43,271 nucleotides of DNA, from positions 1 to 43,271 of the forward strand of contig DATMEW010000148.1 of the NCBI GenBank assembly GCA_035556495.1. Reading direction: 5' to 3'. This document shows, piece after piece, positions 7,197-15,834 of the stretch. Numbering within the stretch: position 1 is the stretch's first letter; each line of letters begins with the position of its first letter. Made by a program: the position numbers and the translations under genes. Below the pieces are notes generated by a model. The model saw nothing but the letters and a program-made list of their open reading frames with translations, was not told the origin of the DNA and did not search any database. This DNA comes from CANKHJ01 sp035556495 (GTDB lineage Bacteria > Pseudomonadota > Alphaproteobacteria > Rhizobiales > Xanthobacteraceae).

Positions 7197-10100
7197 TCAG
7201 CGATAATAGGGCGGGTAGGAGCGGTTGGACCAGAATGTGTCCGGCTCCGCCCGGTAGACCCGGCCGCGCGCGTCATAGCGCTCGCCATAGGCCGGCGCCT
7301 GCGGATAGGCCCGGCTCTGGCTGTAAGGCTGCACCCGCTGATAGACCGGTGGCGGGCTCGTATAGCCGCGGCGCATGATGGGCCGGCCATAGCGGTCCAG
7401 CAACTCGGGCTCGGCCTGCCGCTGCTGTTGCTGCGGGGGCGGCCCGCTCGGCTGCACGCCGACGCCATATTCCCACTGATAGCTCTGCTGCGGCTCGCGC
7501 GCCTGCGGCTGCTGATATTGCGGCGCGATCTCGTCGTAGTAGCCGTCATCGTCCGGCGCGCCATAGGCTGGATAGCTGGCCTCGCGCGAATAGAGCCGGT
7601 CGTGCTGCGCCACACGGCCGCTGCTGTCGGTCTTGAGATATTCGATGAAAGCGCCCGGCGTGCCGGCATGGAGCTGCGCGCCGCTGCGCGGATCGATCGG
7701 CATCGCCACCAGCATTTTCTGCGCTTCCGGCGAGGGACCATTCAGCCGCGCGCGCGGCTTGTGATACGCCCAGGCCGCCTGCACGATGTCCTGAAAGATC
7801 GGAATCGCCACCGTGCCGCCGGTCGCACCTCTGCCCAGCGTGCGGCGCTTGCCGTCCGCATTGTCGTAGCCGACCCAGACCGCGATGGTGACGTCGTTGG
7901 TGAAGCCGACGAACCAGGCGTCGTTCTCGTCGGCGCTGGTTCCGGTCTTGCCGGCGACGAAAGGCGAGAGCGCGGCGATGCGCGCCGCGGTGCCGCGCGC
8001 GACCACGCCCTGCATCATGCTCTTGACCTGGAAGTAGCTGGCCTTGTCCACATCCCGCAGCGCGGGCCGCGTGGTGTCGGCATGGCGATAGGTCTCGCGG
8101 CCCTCCTGCGCGATGGACTCGATCACATAAGGCGTCGGCCGCTCGCCCTCGGTCGCGATGGCGGCATAGAAGGCCGCGAGATCGACCATGCGCACCGGCT
8201 GCGCGCCGAGCACGAAGGGATAATACTTCTCGCAAGTCTTGTAGATCTGCGCCTCCACCGCCATCGCGCACAGCTTGTTGAGGCTGTCGTCGGGGCTGAA
8301 CGACACGCCGCCATCCAGCAATCGCGCAGTGGCGAGATTCTTGGAATGCTCCAGCGCCTGCCGCAAGGTGATGACGCCGGACATCGAGCCGTCGTAATTC
8401 TTCGGCGACCAGTAGTCCTTCGCCTGCGCATTCACCGCGCCGCCCGGCGGCGGGAATGTCACCGGCAGGTCCTCCACCAGCGTGGTCGGCTGCATGTCGT
8501 TCGACAGCGCCGCCAGATAGACCAGCGGCTTGAGCGCGGAGCCCGGCTGACGCTGGCTCTGGGTGACGCGGTTGAGCTGGCTCAGCGGGTAAGAGAATGC
8601 GCCGGTCATCGCGAGGATGCGGCCGGTTTTGTTCTCCAGCACCAGCGCGCCGCCCTGCACCTCCGGCCGCACGCGCAGCTCGGCGCGGGCCGCGCGCTTC
8701 TTGCCGTCGCCATCGACGACATGGACCAGCACGACATCATGCTGCGATAGCTTGCGGGCGTGATCCGCCCGCCGCACCGTCAGCGGCATGCGGCGGCCGT
8801 CGCGCAGCCCCACCGTGATGCGCGACGCATTCTTGGTGATGGCCTTCTCCAGCACGATGGCCGGCGACCAGTGAACATCATAGAGCGGCATCTGCGCGCG
8901 CTGGAGCGCCTGCTGCCAGGCCGGCAGCATGGCGGAAGCCGGCGCATCATCGGCTTCGCCCGCATCGGCCGCCGCGGCGGCGGATTTGCTGTCGGCTGCC
9001 TTCTTCGCCGCCGTCTCGATCTTGGCGATGGCTTCGCTGAGATTGGCCTCCGGCCCCTTGAAGTCCGCCCGGCCGGTATTGGCCTCATAGCGGGCCAGGC
9101 CCTCCTGCAACGCCAGTTCGGCGGCGCGCTGGAGGCTCTGGTTCAGCGTGGTCCGAACCACATAGGACTGGTCGGTCAGGCTCTCCAGCTTCGCAAGGCT
9201 GCGCGCTTGCCGGCCGGCGAAATCGACGAAATGAAACGCGGTGTCGCGCCGGTTGCGTTCATAGGCGACGATGGCCGGCAGCGCCTTGCCGGCGCCGGCG
9301 GCCTCGACCGGCGCGAATTTATCCTCGACCATGCGCTCCAGCACATAGGCGAAACGCTGGCGGGCGCGGTCCGGAAAGCGGTCGGGATTGTAATAGCCCG
9401 GCCCCTTCACGAGCCCGGCGAGAAAGGCCCCCTCGTTCAGGGACAGGTCCTTCGCCGGCTTGCCGAAGAAACCCTGCGCGGCCAGTTCGATGCCCCAGGC
9501 GCCACGGCCGAAGTAAATCGAGTTCAGATAGAGCTCGAGAATCTTCTCCTTGCTCAGCACCCGTTCGAGGCGCGGCGCAAGGATCAGTTCGCGGATCTTG
9601 CGCTCATAAGTGACGTCGTTGCCGACCAGCAGATTCTTCACCACCTGCTGGGTGATGGTGGAGCCCCCCGGCGGACGGCCGGGGCTGGTGAGCAGGCCCA
9701 TGAAGGCGCGGATCACGCCGCGCTCGTCGATGCCCTTGTGCTCGTAGAAGCGCTTGTCCTCGGCGGCCACGAAAGCGTCGCGGACAGGCTTCGGCACCTC
9801 GGAGATCGATATCGACTGGCGGCGGTTGTTCGGCTCGAACAGTTCCGCAAAGGTCTTGCCCTTGCCGTCCTGGATCAGCGTCGCGCCGGGCAGGCGGATC
9901 GCGCGCATGGCGTCGTCGCCCGGCAGGTCCGCGACGGCGTTGTTGTAGAAGGTGATGACCTGGCCGAGGTCGATGGGCGAATTCGCCACCTGCTCGCGCT
10001 TGCAGAACTGGCGATAGGCGACATGCAGGTCGGGGATGCTGAGGCCCTTCACATGCTCGATCTCGCCGGTCAGCGCGTCCGGGTCGGCCATGGCGGTGTC

Positions 10101-10292
10101 GATCAGGTCATCGAGATTGATGCTCTCGATGTCGAACATGCGCTTCATGTGGCCGCAGCCGTCGGACAGGATCTGCGACACCACGGCCCGGTCGGCCTCG
10201 GGGTCGAAGCGGGTGCGGACGTCGTCCGGCCGGGTCGTGACCTGGCTGAGCGCAAGGGCGGTGGCGAACAGTTTCACGAGAATGAGGTTCAT
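7197..10292 (-). CDS. Class A penicillin-binding protein (bifunctional glycosyltransferase/transpeptidase)
   Basis: This inner-membrane enzyme polymerises glycan strands from lipid II and cross-links them. From ATG 10292 it has 1031 residues, longer than typical PBP1a. Residues 1-17 are the membrane anchor; about 160 residues of unassigned N-terminal sequence follow. The glycosyltransferase domain has EDKRFYEHKG (catalytic Glu about 178) and GGSTITQQ (209-216). An OB-like segment precedes the transpeptidase domain, which has SALK (Ser585), SKN (650) and KTGTS (782). The C-terminus is a long Gln/Pro/Tyr/Arg-rich tail of about 130 residues. The frame is open 20 codons upstream, but ATG 10292 starts right before the hydrophobic segment and has GAGGG nearby. 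It is followed 12 bases later by a secreted protein. The family could be called mrcA/ponA-like; I leave the symbol blank. Confidence 0.93.
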   Translation of the reverse strand: MNLILVKLFATALALSQVTTRPDDVRTRFDPEADRAVVSQILSDGCGHMKRMFDIESINLDDLIDTAMADPDALTGEIEHVKGLSIPDLHVAYRQFCKREQVANSPIDLGQVITFYNNAVADLPGDDAMRAIRLPGATLIQDGKGKTFAELFEPNNRRQSISISEVPKPVRDAFVAAEDKRFYEHKGIDERGVIRAFMGLLTSPGRPPGGSTITQQVVKNLLVGNDVTYERKIRELILAPRLERVLSKEKILELYLNSIYFGRGAWGIELAAQGFFGKPAKDLSLNEGAFLAGLVKGPGYYNPDRFPDRARQRFAYVLERMVEDKFAPVEAAGAGKALPAIVAYERNRRDTAFHFVDFAGRQARSLAKLESLTDQSYVVRTTLNQSLQRAAELALQEGLARYEANTGRADFKGPEANLSEAIAKIETAAKKAADSKSAAAAADAGEADDAPASAMLPAWQQALQRAQMPLYDVHWSPAIVLEKAITKNASRITVGLRDGRRMPLTVRRADHARKLSQHDVVLVHVVDGDGKKRAARAELRVRPEVQGGALVLENKTGRILAMTGAFSYPLSQLNRVTQSQRQPGSALKPLVYLAALSNDMQPTTLVEDLPVTFPPPGGAVNAQAKDYWSPKNYDGSMSGVITLRQALEHSKNLATARLLDGGVSFSPDDSLNKLCAMAVEAQIYKTCEKYYPFVLGAQPVRMVDLAAFYAAIATEGERPTPYVIESIAQEGRETYRHADTTRPALRDVDKASYFQVKSMMQGVVARGTAARIAALSPFVAGKTGTSADENDAWFVGFTNDVTIAVWVGYDNADGKRRTLGRGATGGTVAIPIFQDIVQAAWAYHKPRARLNGPSPEAQKMLVAMPIDPRSGAQLHAGTPGAFIEYLKTDSSGRVAQHDRLYSREASYPAYGAPDDDGYYDEIAPQYQQPQAREPQQSYQWEYGVGVQPSGPPPQQQQRQAEPELLDRYGRPIMRRGYTSPPPVYQRVQPYSQSRAYPQAPAYGERYDARGRVYRAEPDTFWSNRSYPPYYR

Positions 10293-10555
10293 CCGGCCCT
10301 CGCGCTCCCTCAAACCGCCCGACCGCCGGACGCCCTGCAAGAATGATCGCAAACCATTCCTGCAAAATTAAGGTCGTCAAATGAACAAAGAGCCAAGACG
10401 TCCAGCAAACACGCGGGGATCAGCGGCTTTTCGCGACGAGAAAGGACGAATGACCCAACCGTGATCGCGCGATGACCGAAATGTCGCTGAACTGTCCGTG
10501 ACAGCCACCGGAGAGCAAAGCGCCGAACCGCATGGCGAATTGTCGGGGGGTGAGG

Positions 10556-10632
10556 TGGTAGCGGGAGAGGGACTTGAACCCCCGACACGCGGATTATGAT
10601 TCCGCTGCTCTAACCAGCTGAGCTACCCCGCC
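10556..10632 (-). tRNA. tRNA-Met (anticodon CAT, elongator type)
   Basis: The minus strand folds as a full cloverleaf: acceptor GGCGGGG/TCCCGCT with two G-U pairs, D-arm GCTC-GAGC, anticodon arm GCGGA-ATCATAA-TCCGC with CAT anticodon, and T-arm with GTTCAAGTC. CCA is encoded. The acceptor lacks the C-A mismatch of initiator tRNA and the anticodon stem lacks the three G-C pairs, so it is the elongator type (a CAT tRNA-Ile2 is less likely but depends on lysidine modification). The 263 bp between it and the penicillin-binding protein shows no gene. Confidence 0.95.
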
Positions 10633-10800
10633 CCGAAGAAGCCCGTCGCGCGACGGTCCGGGCGCGTCGGATATAGGGACCGGGGCGAAACTCTGTCAAG
10701 CAGACGTTGGGATTTCCAGCCCCATGAGAGCCCTCGCGGAGCATGGCCGCCCCCGGAGCCGGCCCACGGCCGCGCACCGAAAATCCTGACGCCGGGGCAG

Positions 10801-10835
10801 ACGAATGCCGGCCGCCGTGCGGCCGCGCCATTCGT
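10801..10835 (-). terminator. Imperfect hairpin after the proline-rich protein gene
   Basis: ACGAATG...CATTCGT outer arms enclose a CGGCCGC/GCGGCCG inner stem with a small bulge and a three-base loop. It lies 51 bases past the stop of the 10886 gene. There is no T-tract, so it may be a weak terminator or only a stable 3' end. Confidence 0.4.
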
Positions 10836-10885
10836 TCAAACCGGCGTCGGCAACGGCTCGGTGCGGCCGCTGTCAACGCCTGCCG

Positions 10886-11374
10886 TCATTTCGGCCGCAC
10901 CGAAGGATCGCCGCCGGGCGTGCCGGGCGGCGGAATCACCGGAGTCACGCCGCCCCCGGGGGCCGGCGCGCGGATGTCGGGATCGACACCGGCGGGCGGA
11001 CAGATGACGCCGCCGGTGCGGCCCAGCCGTTCGCTCAGGTTACTGCTGTCCTGGCTGGCCCGGCCACCCGGCGGACGGGGTCCGTCACCCTCCGGGCTGG
11101 CCACGGTTCGGTCGCGCGGGTTGCAGGCGTCCGGATCGGCAGAACCGGAATCGGCAGATCCGGCCGGCGGCGGCGCGGGCAGAGTCGGGTTCGGCGGCGC
11201 CACCTTCGGGGCGGTGCCCGGCGCCTGCGCCAGTGCGGACGGCACGGCCGGCAGGCCGCCCCATGCCGAGACCATGACCGCCACCGCCGCGAACGCCATC
11301 GAGCGGCAGGGCATTCCCCGCCGGCCGATGCGCCGGTGGCCGGGCAGGAACCTGTACGGCGCAGATGTTCTCAT
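10886..11374 (-). CDS. Small proline-rich secreted protein of unknown function
   Basis: The product has 162 residues from ATG 11374. Arginines precede a hydrophobic stretch (SMAFAAVAVMVSAWGGLPAV) that ends in SALAQA, a good signal peptidase I site. The mature chain is rich in Pro, Gly, Asp and Ser and ends with the blocks NLSERLGRTGGVICPPAGVD and VIPPPGTPGGDPSVRPK, which I recognise as the conserved tail of a common Hyphomicrobiales secreted protein without known function. Two cysteines (CNPRD and ICPP) could form a disulfide. A later in-frame Met (MPCRSMAFAA) is an alternative start. It lies 62 bases downstream of the methyltransferase gene and might share its transcript. Confidence 0.7.
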   Translation of the reverse strand: MRTSAPYRFLPGHRRIGRRGMPCRSMAFAAVAVMVSAWGGLPAVPSALAQAPGTAPKVAPPNPTLPAPPPAGSADSGSADPDACNPRDRTVASPEGDGPRPPGGRASQDSSNLSERLGRTGGVICPPAGVDPDIRAPAPGGGVTPVIPPPGTPGGDPSVRPK

Positions 11375-11436
11375 GCAGCGGTCCGGGTCTGGCTGTGTCA
11401 CCCGGACCCAAGACGACATCCCTCGGGAAGGTTCCG

Positions 11437-12096
11437 TCAGGACACCCCTGAGGGCGCGCGGCGGCGCTTGCCGTAGCGCATCATGGAAAAATGCCCCAGC
11501 GGCGGCATCGGGCGGCGCTCGATCAGATGGACGCCGCCGTGGCTGCGCTCCCACGCCTCCATCCGTTCCCACTTGAATTCGGGCCGCCAGCCGAGCCGCC
11601 GCGCCAGCGGCGCGAAGCCCTGTTCGAACAGCTTGCGCGGCCCGCTTTCCGCGCCGATGTGGTTCACGAGGATGATCTCGCCGCCGGGCTTGCAGACCCG
11701 CACGAATTCGTTGAGCGCCGCTTCCGGGTCCGGCACCGCCGTCACCACATATTGCGCGAGTACGACATCGAAGGATTCGTCGGCGAAGCCGAGATGGTTG
11801 ACATCCATCACGGCGATGATCTCGACATTGTCCAGCTTCTGGGACACCACGCGCTCGCGGGCTTTCTTCAGCATCGGCTCGGAGAGATCGACGCCGCTGA
11901 TGCGGTTATGGGGGGCATAGTCCGACAGCGAGATACCGGTGCCGATGCCGACATCGAGGATGCGGCCGCCGACATGCTCCGCCGCCGCGATGGAGGCTTT
12001 CCGGCCGGCCTCGAACACCCTGCCGAAAACCAGATCATAGACCGGCGCCCAGCGCGCATAGGCGCGGGCCACACCCTGCTTGTCGATATCCTTCAT
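11437..12096 (-). CDS. Class I SAM-dependent methyltransferase, PmtA-like
   Basis: A 219-residue methyltransferase with motif I RILDVGIGTGISL, acidic GVDLSEPM, and the post-I region FDVVLAQYVVTAVPDPEAALNE. The leading YARWAPVYDLVFG and the closing GGVHLIERRPMPPLG match phosphatidylethanolamine N-methyltransferases of the Rhodobacter/Rhizobium PmtA type, which make phosphatidylcholine at the inner membrane; other ubiE-like substrates remain possible. ATG 12096 is the start that fits the family N-terminus, although the best Shine-Dalgarno (GAGGGAG) lies 14 bases away, further than usual. It starts 49 bases after mnmA on the same strand, so co-transcription is likely without an obvious functional link. 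Confidence 0.8.
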   Translation of the reverse strand: MKDIDKQGVARAYARWAPVYDLVFGRVFEAGRKASIAAAEHVGGRILDVGIGTGISLSDYAPHNRISGVDLSEPMLKKARERVVSQKLDNVEIIAVMDVNHLGFADESFDVVLAQYVVTAVPDPEAALNEFVRVCKPGGEIILVNHIGAESGPRKLFEQGFAPLARRLGWRPEFKWERMEAWERSHGGVHLIERRPMPPLGHFSMMRYGKRRRAPSGVS

Positions 12097-12145
12097 GGCG
12101 CGGTCCGAAGCTCCCTCAACGATGTCCGGCGGCGGACCGCCCCGG

Positions 12146-13333
12146 TTATTCAGCGGCAGGCAGGACGATCCGCTCGCCGGATCCCGCGTCGAGATGCATC
12201 GGCACCGTGCTGCGGATGAAGCCGCCGCCCAGCACCCGCGCCTGCCCGTCCGGCGCATCGTAGAACGCGCACGCCTGCCCTGGCGACACGCCGTCCTCGC
12301 CGTCCAGCAAAGTGACTTCGACACCCGCGGGCGTCACGGCCAGCAGCGCCGGACGCGGCTCGCGGGTCGAGCGGACCTTCACGAACAGCTCGCGCCCCTC
12401 GGCTGCGGTGGCTTCGTCGAGCATGCCGTCGCCGATCCAGTTGACGTCGCGCAGCAACAGCCGGCCGGTCCGCAGCGCCTCGCGCGGCCCGACGATGACA
12501 CGGCGGCTCGCCGCATCCACGCGCACCACATGCAGGGGGCTGCCGGTCGCGATGCCGAGGCCGCGCCGCTGGCCCACGGTGAAATGGATGATGCCGTCAT
12601 GACGGCCCAGCACCTGGCCTTGCAGATCGACGATCTCGCCGGGCTCCGCAGCCTCGGGCCTTAGGCGCTCGATCACCTGCGAATAATGCCCGGTCGGCAC
12701 GAAGCAGATGTCTTGGCTGTCGTGCTTGTCCGCCACCGTCAGGCCGAAACGGCGGGCGATATCCCGCGTCTCCGCTTTGGTCAGATCGCCCAGCGGAAAG
12801 CGCAGCATGTCGAGCTGCGCGCGGGTGGTCGCGAACAGGAAATAACTCTGGTCGCGCTCGGCCTCCCGCGCCCGGAACAGGCCGCGGGTGCCGTCCGCCA
12901 GCCGGCGCGATGCAACATAATGACCCGTCGCCATCACTTTCGCGCCGAGGCTGCGCGCGGTTTCGAGCAGATCGAGAAACTTGATGGACTGATTGCAGGC
13001 AACGCAGGGCACCGGCGTCTCGCCGGCGGCGTAGCTGTCCGCGAAGCTGTCGATCACCGCTTCCTTGAAGCGCGCCTCATAGTCCAGCACGTAATGGGGA
13101 ATGCCGATGCGGGCGGCGACGTCGCGGGCGTCGTGAATGTCCTGTCCCGCGCAGCAGGCGCCCTTGCGATGGGTCGCCTCGCCATGGTCGTAAAGCTGGA
13201 GCGTGACGCCGACGACGTCGTAACCCTCCGCCTTTAGCAGGGCAGCCGTGACCGACGAGTCCACGCCGCCGGACATCGCCACGACCACGCGCGTGTCCTG
13301 CGGCCGCCCTTCCAGTTCGAGGCTGTTCAACAT
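12146..13333 (-). CDS. mnmA: tRNA 2-thiouridine(34) synthase
   Basis: MnmA (TrmU) thiolates U34 of tRNAs for Lys, Glu and Gln, taking sulfur relayed from a cysteine desulfurase. The 395-residue product has the PP-loop MSGGVDSS at residues 20-27, the catalytic cysteine in PCVACNQSIKF (about Cys113) and the second cysteine in HDSQDICFV (Cys210), followed by VGQRRGLGIATGSPLHVV and a C-terminal beta-barrel region ending VLGGGFI. The frame extends further upstream, but ATG 13333 gives a normal length with a short N-terminal extension. A methyltransferase gene follows 49 bases later. Confidence 0.96.
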   Translation of the reverse strand: MLNSLELEGRPQDTRVVVAMSGGVDSSVTAALLKAEGYDVVGVTLQLYDHGEATHRKGACCAGQDIHDARDVAARIGIPHYVLDYEARFKEAVIDSFADSYAAGETPVPCVACNQSIKFLDLLETARSLGAKVMATGHYVASRRLADGTRGLFRAREAERDQSYFLFATTRAQLDMLRFPLGDLTKAETRDIARRFGLTVADKHDSQDICFVPTGHYSQVIERLRPEAAEPGEIVDLQGQVLGRHDGIIHFTVGQRRGLGIATGSPLHVVRVDAASRRVIVGPREALRTGRLLLRDVNWIGDGMLDEATAAEGRELFVKVRSTREPRPALLAVTPAGVEVTLLDGEDGVSPGQACAFYDAPDGQARVLGGGFIRSTVPMHLDAGSGERIVLPAAE

Positions 13334-13566
13334 CTCACTGCGTTCCGCACATCGCTGCCGAAATCCAGGCTGAATATAGGCACTATAGAGCGCGTTGCAC
13401 GGGCGCAAGGCGGGATAATGGCCATCACGACGCTTTGCTGCATCTGCCCCAACCAGTCTGCAACGGTTCAAAATTAAAAGACGCCGCAACTGTGCACTTC
13501 CGGCCTCGCAATGGGCAATCGCAACGCCCTGCCCCGGCCGGGATGCGCGCCGCGTGGCTCCGGCAC

Positions 13567-13579
13567 GGCAAGAAATGCC
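13567..13579 (+). promoter_or_regulatory. Candidate FlbD enhancer site for fliK
   Basis: GGCAAGAAATGCC has the same 13-base spacing as the core GGCAA-N3-TTGCC found at fliF and flhA, with one base different. Its centre is about 130 bp upstream of the predicted fliK transcription start, a normal distance for a sigma-54 activator. A TTGCCGG half-copy lies at 13595-13601. Binding by FlbD is inferred. Confidence 0.5.
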
Positions 13580-13675
13580 GGGCCGCAGCAGTCCTTGCCG
13601 GCGCACGGTTCCGAAGACCTTCGCGAGCAACCTGATAAATAACTGATTTTCTTATTATTTTTCATTCTGAACGAC

Positions 13676-13691
13676 TGGCCCCGGCCTTGCA
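13676..13691 (+). promoter_or_regulatory. Sigma-54-type promoter for fliK-flgD
   Basis: TGGCCCCGGCCTTGCA keeps the essential GG and GC dinucleotides exactly ten bases apart, as in the -24/-12 consensus TGGCAC-N5-TTGCA. The start of transcription would fall near 13702, leaving a 25-base leader before GTG 13727 but only about seven bases before TTG 13709. Confidence 0.6.
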
Positions 13692-13726
13692 GACATGTCC
13701 CGGACTGATTGCGCAAGGTTTCTTCC

Positions 13727-15043
13727 GTGTCCCACGCCGGCTCCGTTTCGACCGTCACTCCACCCGCGCCAACCCAGCGCGGGCGTCCCCAGCGTGTCGA
13801 AACGCCGGCCGATCCCTTCGCGGACATGATCCCGCAGGAGAACACGCGAAATCCTGCCTCCGCGCCGGGACAAAGCGCATCCGAATCTTCGCGTGCGGCT
13901 GGCTCCGGAGCCGACACCGGCCGCGCCCCGCGCGAAGCCACGGACGATTCCGCGTCCCGGACGGAGGACAACGCCAAAGAGGACCGGACGGCGTCCGATG
14001 CCACGGCGACACCGGCCGGCGGCCCGTCCGCTCCGGTTCCGGTGCCGCTCCCGCAGGGCTTGTCCGCCGCCACGGCAGATATCGCGCCCGACGGGGATGC
14101 CGCCGATCCCTCGCATGCCGAGGCCGCTCTCGCGGACGAGGCAGCAGACGGCGCCGCATCCGATCCGGACGGCCCGCCCGCGACGGCCCTGCCGGCAGCC
14201 CCTCTGCCGGCAACGGCCGGCGCACTGGCTGCGCCAACGGCCGACACCGCGCGGACTCTGTCCGAGGCTTCCCTGCCCGAAGCGTCCTTGCCCGAAACCG
14301 CTGGGCTGGCGCCCGCGCCTCATCGGCCCCACGCCGGGCCGGAGGCTCATGAAGCCGGGCCGTCAACAACGGAATCCGGGGCCGAGGGGACAACCGCCGA
14401 CGCTGATTCCGCCGCCACGCCAGCGAAATCCTTCGCGGACATTTTCGAACAGGCATCGCAGCCGGATGTCGCCCGGACCTCTCATGGTCAGCCGGGCCAG
14501 ACCGGGCAGGCCACGCAATTCACGGCGCTGACGACCCCGGCCTCCCAGGGCGACAGCGCGGCGCCCGTCCCGACCGCGACAGCCGCGCCGCAGCCGGCTC
14601 CCGGCCCCGCCGTCCCGGTCGCCGGTGTCCCGTTCGAGATCGCGGCGCGGGCGAAGGACGGCACCAACCGCTTCGAGATCCGGCTCGATCCGCCGGAGCT
14701 TGGCCGGATCGACGTGCGGCTCGAAGTGGACCGTCACGGCCATGTCACCTCGCGCCTCATGGTCGAGCGGCCCGAGACCCTCGACCTGCTGCGTCGCGAC
14801 GCCCAGACTCTCGAACGCGCCTTGCAGGATTCCGGCCTCAAGACCGGCGACGGCAGCCTGCAATTCAGCCTGCGCGATCAGGGCGGCGGACAGGCCGGCC
14901 AGAACGGCCCCCATCATCAGGGACCCGGCCACGACCTGCGGACGAGGGTTCTGTCCGATCCCGACATCGTGCCGCCCGACCTCGCCGGAGCCGCCTATGG
15001 GCGCGCCCTGCGCGGCGGCGACGGCATCGACATCAGAGTGTGA
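13727..15043 (+). CDS. fliK: Flagellar hook-length control protein
   Basis: FliK is a secreted ruler that sets hook length and switches the flagellar export gate to late substrates. The product has about 438 residues: a long low-complexity Ala/Pro/Asp/Glu-rich N-terminal part (to about residue 290) and a C-terminal Flg_hook domain with FEIRLDPPELGRIDVRLEV and RDAQTLERALQDSGL. I chose GTG 13727, with AAGG eight bases upstream and a suitable distance from the sigma-54 promoter; TTG 13709 would add six residues. It ends eight bases before flgD, consistent with one hook operon. The disordered N-terminus is normal for the family and explains poor conservation there. Confidence 0.9.
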   Translation: MSHAGSVSTVTPPAPTQRGRPQRVETPADPFADMIPQENTRNPASAPGQSASESSRAAGSGADTGRAPREATDDSASRTEDNAKEDRTASDATATPAGGPSAPVPVPLPQGLSAATADIAPDGDAADPSHAEAALADEAADGAASDPDGPPATALPAAPLPATAGALAAPTADTARTLSEASLPEASLPETAGLAPAPHRPHAGPEAHEAGPSTTESGAEGTTADADSAATPAKSFADIFEQASQPDVARTSHGQPGQTGQATQFTALTTPASQGDSAAPVPTATAAPQPAPGPAVPVAGVPFEIAARAKDGTNRFEIRLDPPELGRIDVRLEVDRHGHVTSRLMVERPETLDLLRRDAQTLERALQDSGLKTGDGSLQFSLRDQGGGQAGQNGPHHQGPGHDLRTRVLSDPDIVPPDLAGAAYGRALRGGDGIDIRV

Positions 15044-15051
15044 GCGAGCCC

Positions 15052-15720
15052 ATGACAACGATCACCAATGGCGTCGGCACCACTTCGTCCTCCACGGGAA
15101 CGGCGACCAGCGCGCAGACCCTCGCGAGCAACTTCACGACCTTCCTCCAACTGCTGACAACGCAGTTGAAGAACCAGAACCCGCTCGATCCGCTGGACAC
15201 CAACCAGTTCACCCAGCAGCTCGTGCAGTTCGCGCAGGTCGAACAGCAGATGAAGGGCAACGACCTGCTCTCCACGATGACGCTGCTCCAGAACGCCTCG
15301 CTCGCGACCGGCGCGCTGAATTTCGTCGGCGCCAAGGTGGAGATCGACGGCAATGTCGCCAACCTGTCGGACAATTCCGCGCGCTGGGCCTACACCTCCT
15401 CGCGCAACGCCACGGCGACCTTCAACATCGAGGACAAGAGCGGCCAGGTCGTCTATACGGAGACCCGCACGGTGAATCCCGGTTCGGCCGAGTTCCTGTG
15501 GAACGGCCTGACCAGCAACGGCAGCCAGGCGCCGGACGGGCCCTATACCCTGAAGATCACCGCCAAGGACACCGCCGGCCAGTCTGTCGCGGTCTCGACC
15601 GAGATCGAAGGCACGGTGGATTCGGTCGATCTCACCCAGAACCCGCCGATCCTCTCCATTGGCGGAAATACCTTCGCCCTGGACAAGATCCGCAAGGTCA
15701 TTCGCGGCGCCAACGGCTAG
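15052..15720 (+). CDS. flgD: Flagellar hook capping protein
   Basis: FlgD forms the scaffold cap on which hook subunits assemble. The 222-residue protein has the characteristic N-terminal block FLQLLTTQLKNQNPLDPLD followed by TNQFTQQLVQFAQVEQQ, then a Tudor/Ig-like region with VNPGSAEFLWNGL and APDGPYTLKI. The start is ATG 15052, with GAGCGAG upstream; a GTG at 15040 inside the fliK stop region is less likely. It follows fliK directly. The hook protein gene flgE, often next, is not here; sciP follows after 114 bp with its own promoter-like sequence. Confidence 0.95.
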   Translation: MTTITNGVGTTSSSTGTATSAQTLASNFTTFLQLLTTQLKNQNPLDPLDTNQFTQQLVQFAQVEQQMKGNDLLSTMTLLQNASLATGALNFVGAKVEIDGNVANLSDNSARWAYTSSRNATATFNIEDKSGQVVYTETRTVNPGSAEFLWNGLTSNGSQAPDGPYTLKITAKDTAGQSVAVSTEIEGTVDSVDLTQNPPILSIGGNTFALDKIRKVIRGANG

Positions 15721-15763
15721 CTCTGTGGCGATTTGAGGGCTGCAAGCAATTGATACCTCCCGC

Positions 15764-15778
15764 TTAGGCAAATTTTAA
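15764..15778 (+). promoter_or_regulatory. CtrA-like box upstream of sciP
   Basis: TTAG-GCAAATT-TTAA differs from the CtrA consensus TTAA-N7-TTAA at one base and lies 57 bp before the sciP ATG. It overlaps GGCAAATTTT (15767-15776), which is identical to the left ten bases of the core repeat at flhA. Confidence 0.55.
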
Positions 15779-15834
15779 GTCGTGCCCGGTAAAACCTTCA
15801 CACAAGAGTTTTGTCGAGTGCGTGAGTTGTATCC

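Larger units (their letters stand above)
13334..13726. other. 393-bp intergenic control region between mnmA and fliK
   Basis: No gene is visible. The left part must carry the mnmA promoter on the minus strand. The right part has an AT-rich tract (13631-13670), an inverted repeat resembling the fliF/flhA operators (13567-13579), a TTGCCGG half-copy (13595-13601) and a sigma-54-type promoter (13676-13691), all oriented for fliK. Confidence 0.7.

Noticed and set aside
6315..10346. Two long plus-strand open frames (6315-8750 and 8760-10346)
   Set aside because: They mirror the minus-strand secreted protein and penicillin-binding protein and read as arginine/histidine-rich sequence with no recognisable domain.
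13380..13430. A possible sigma-70 promoter for mnmA (TTGCGC with TATAGT on the minus strand)
   Set aside because: The gap between the elements is about 15 bases and the -35 match is poor.
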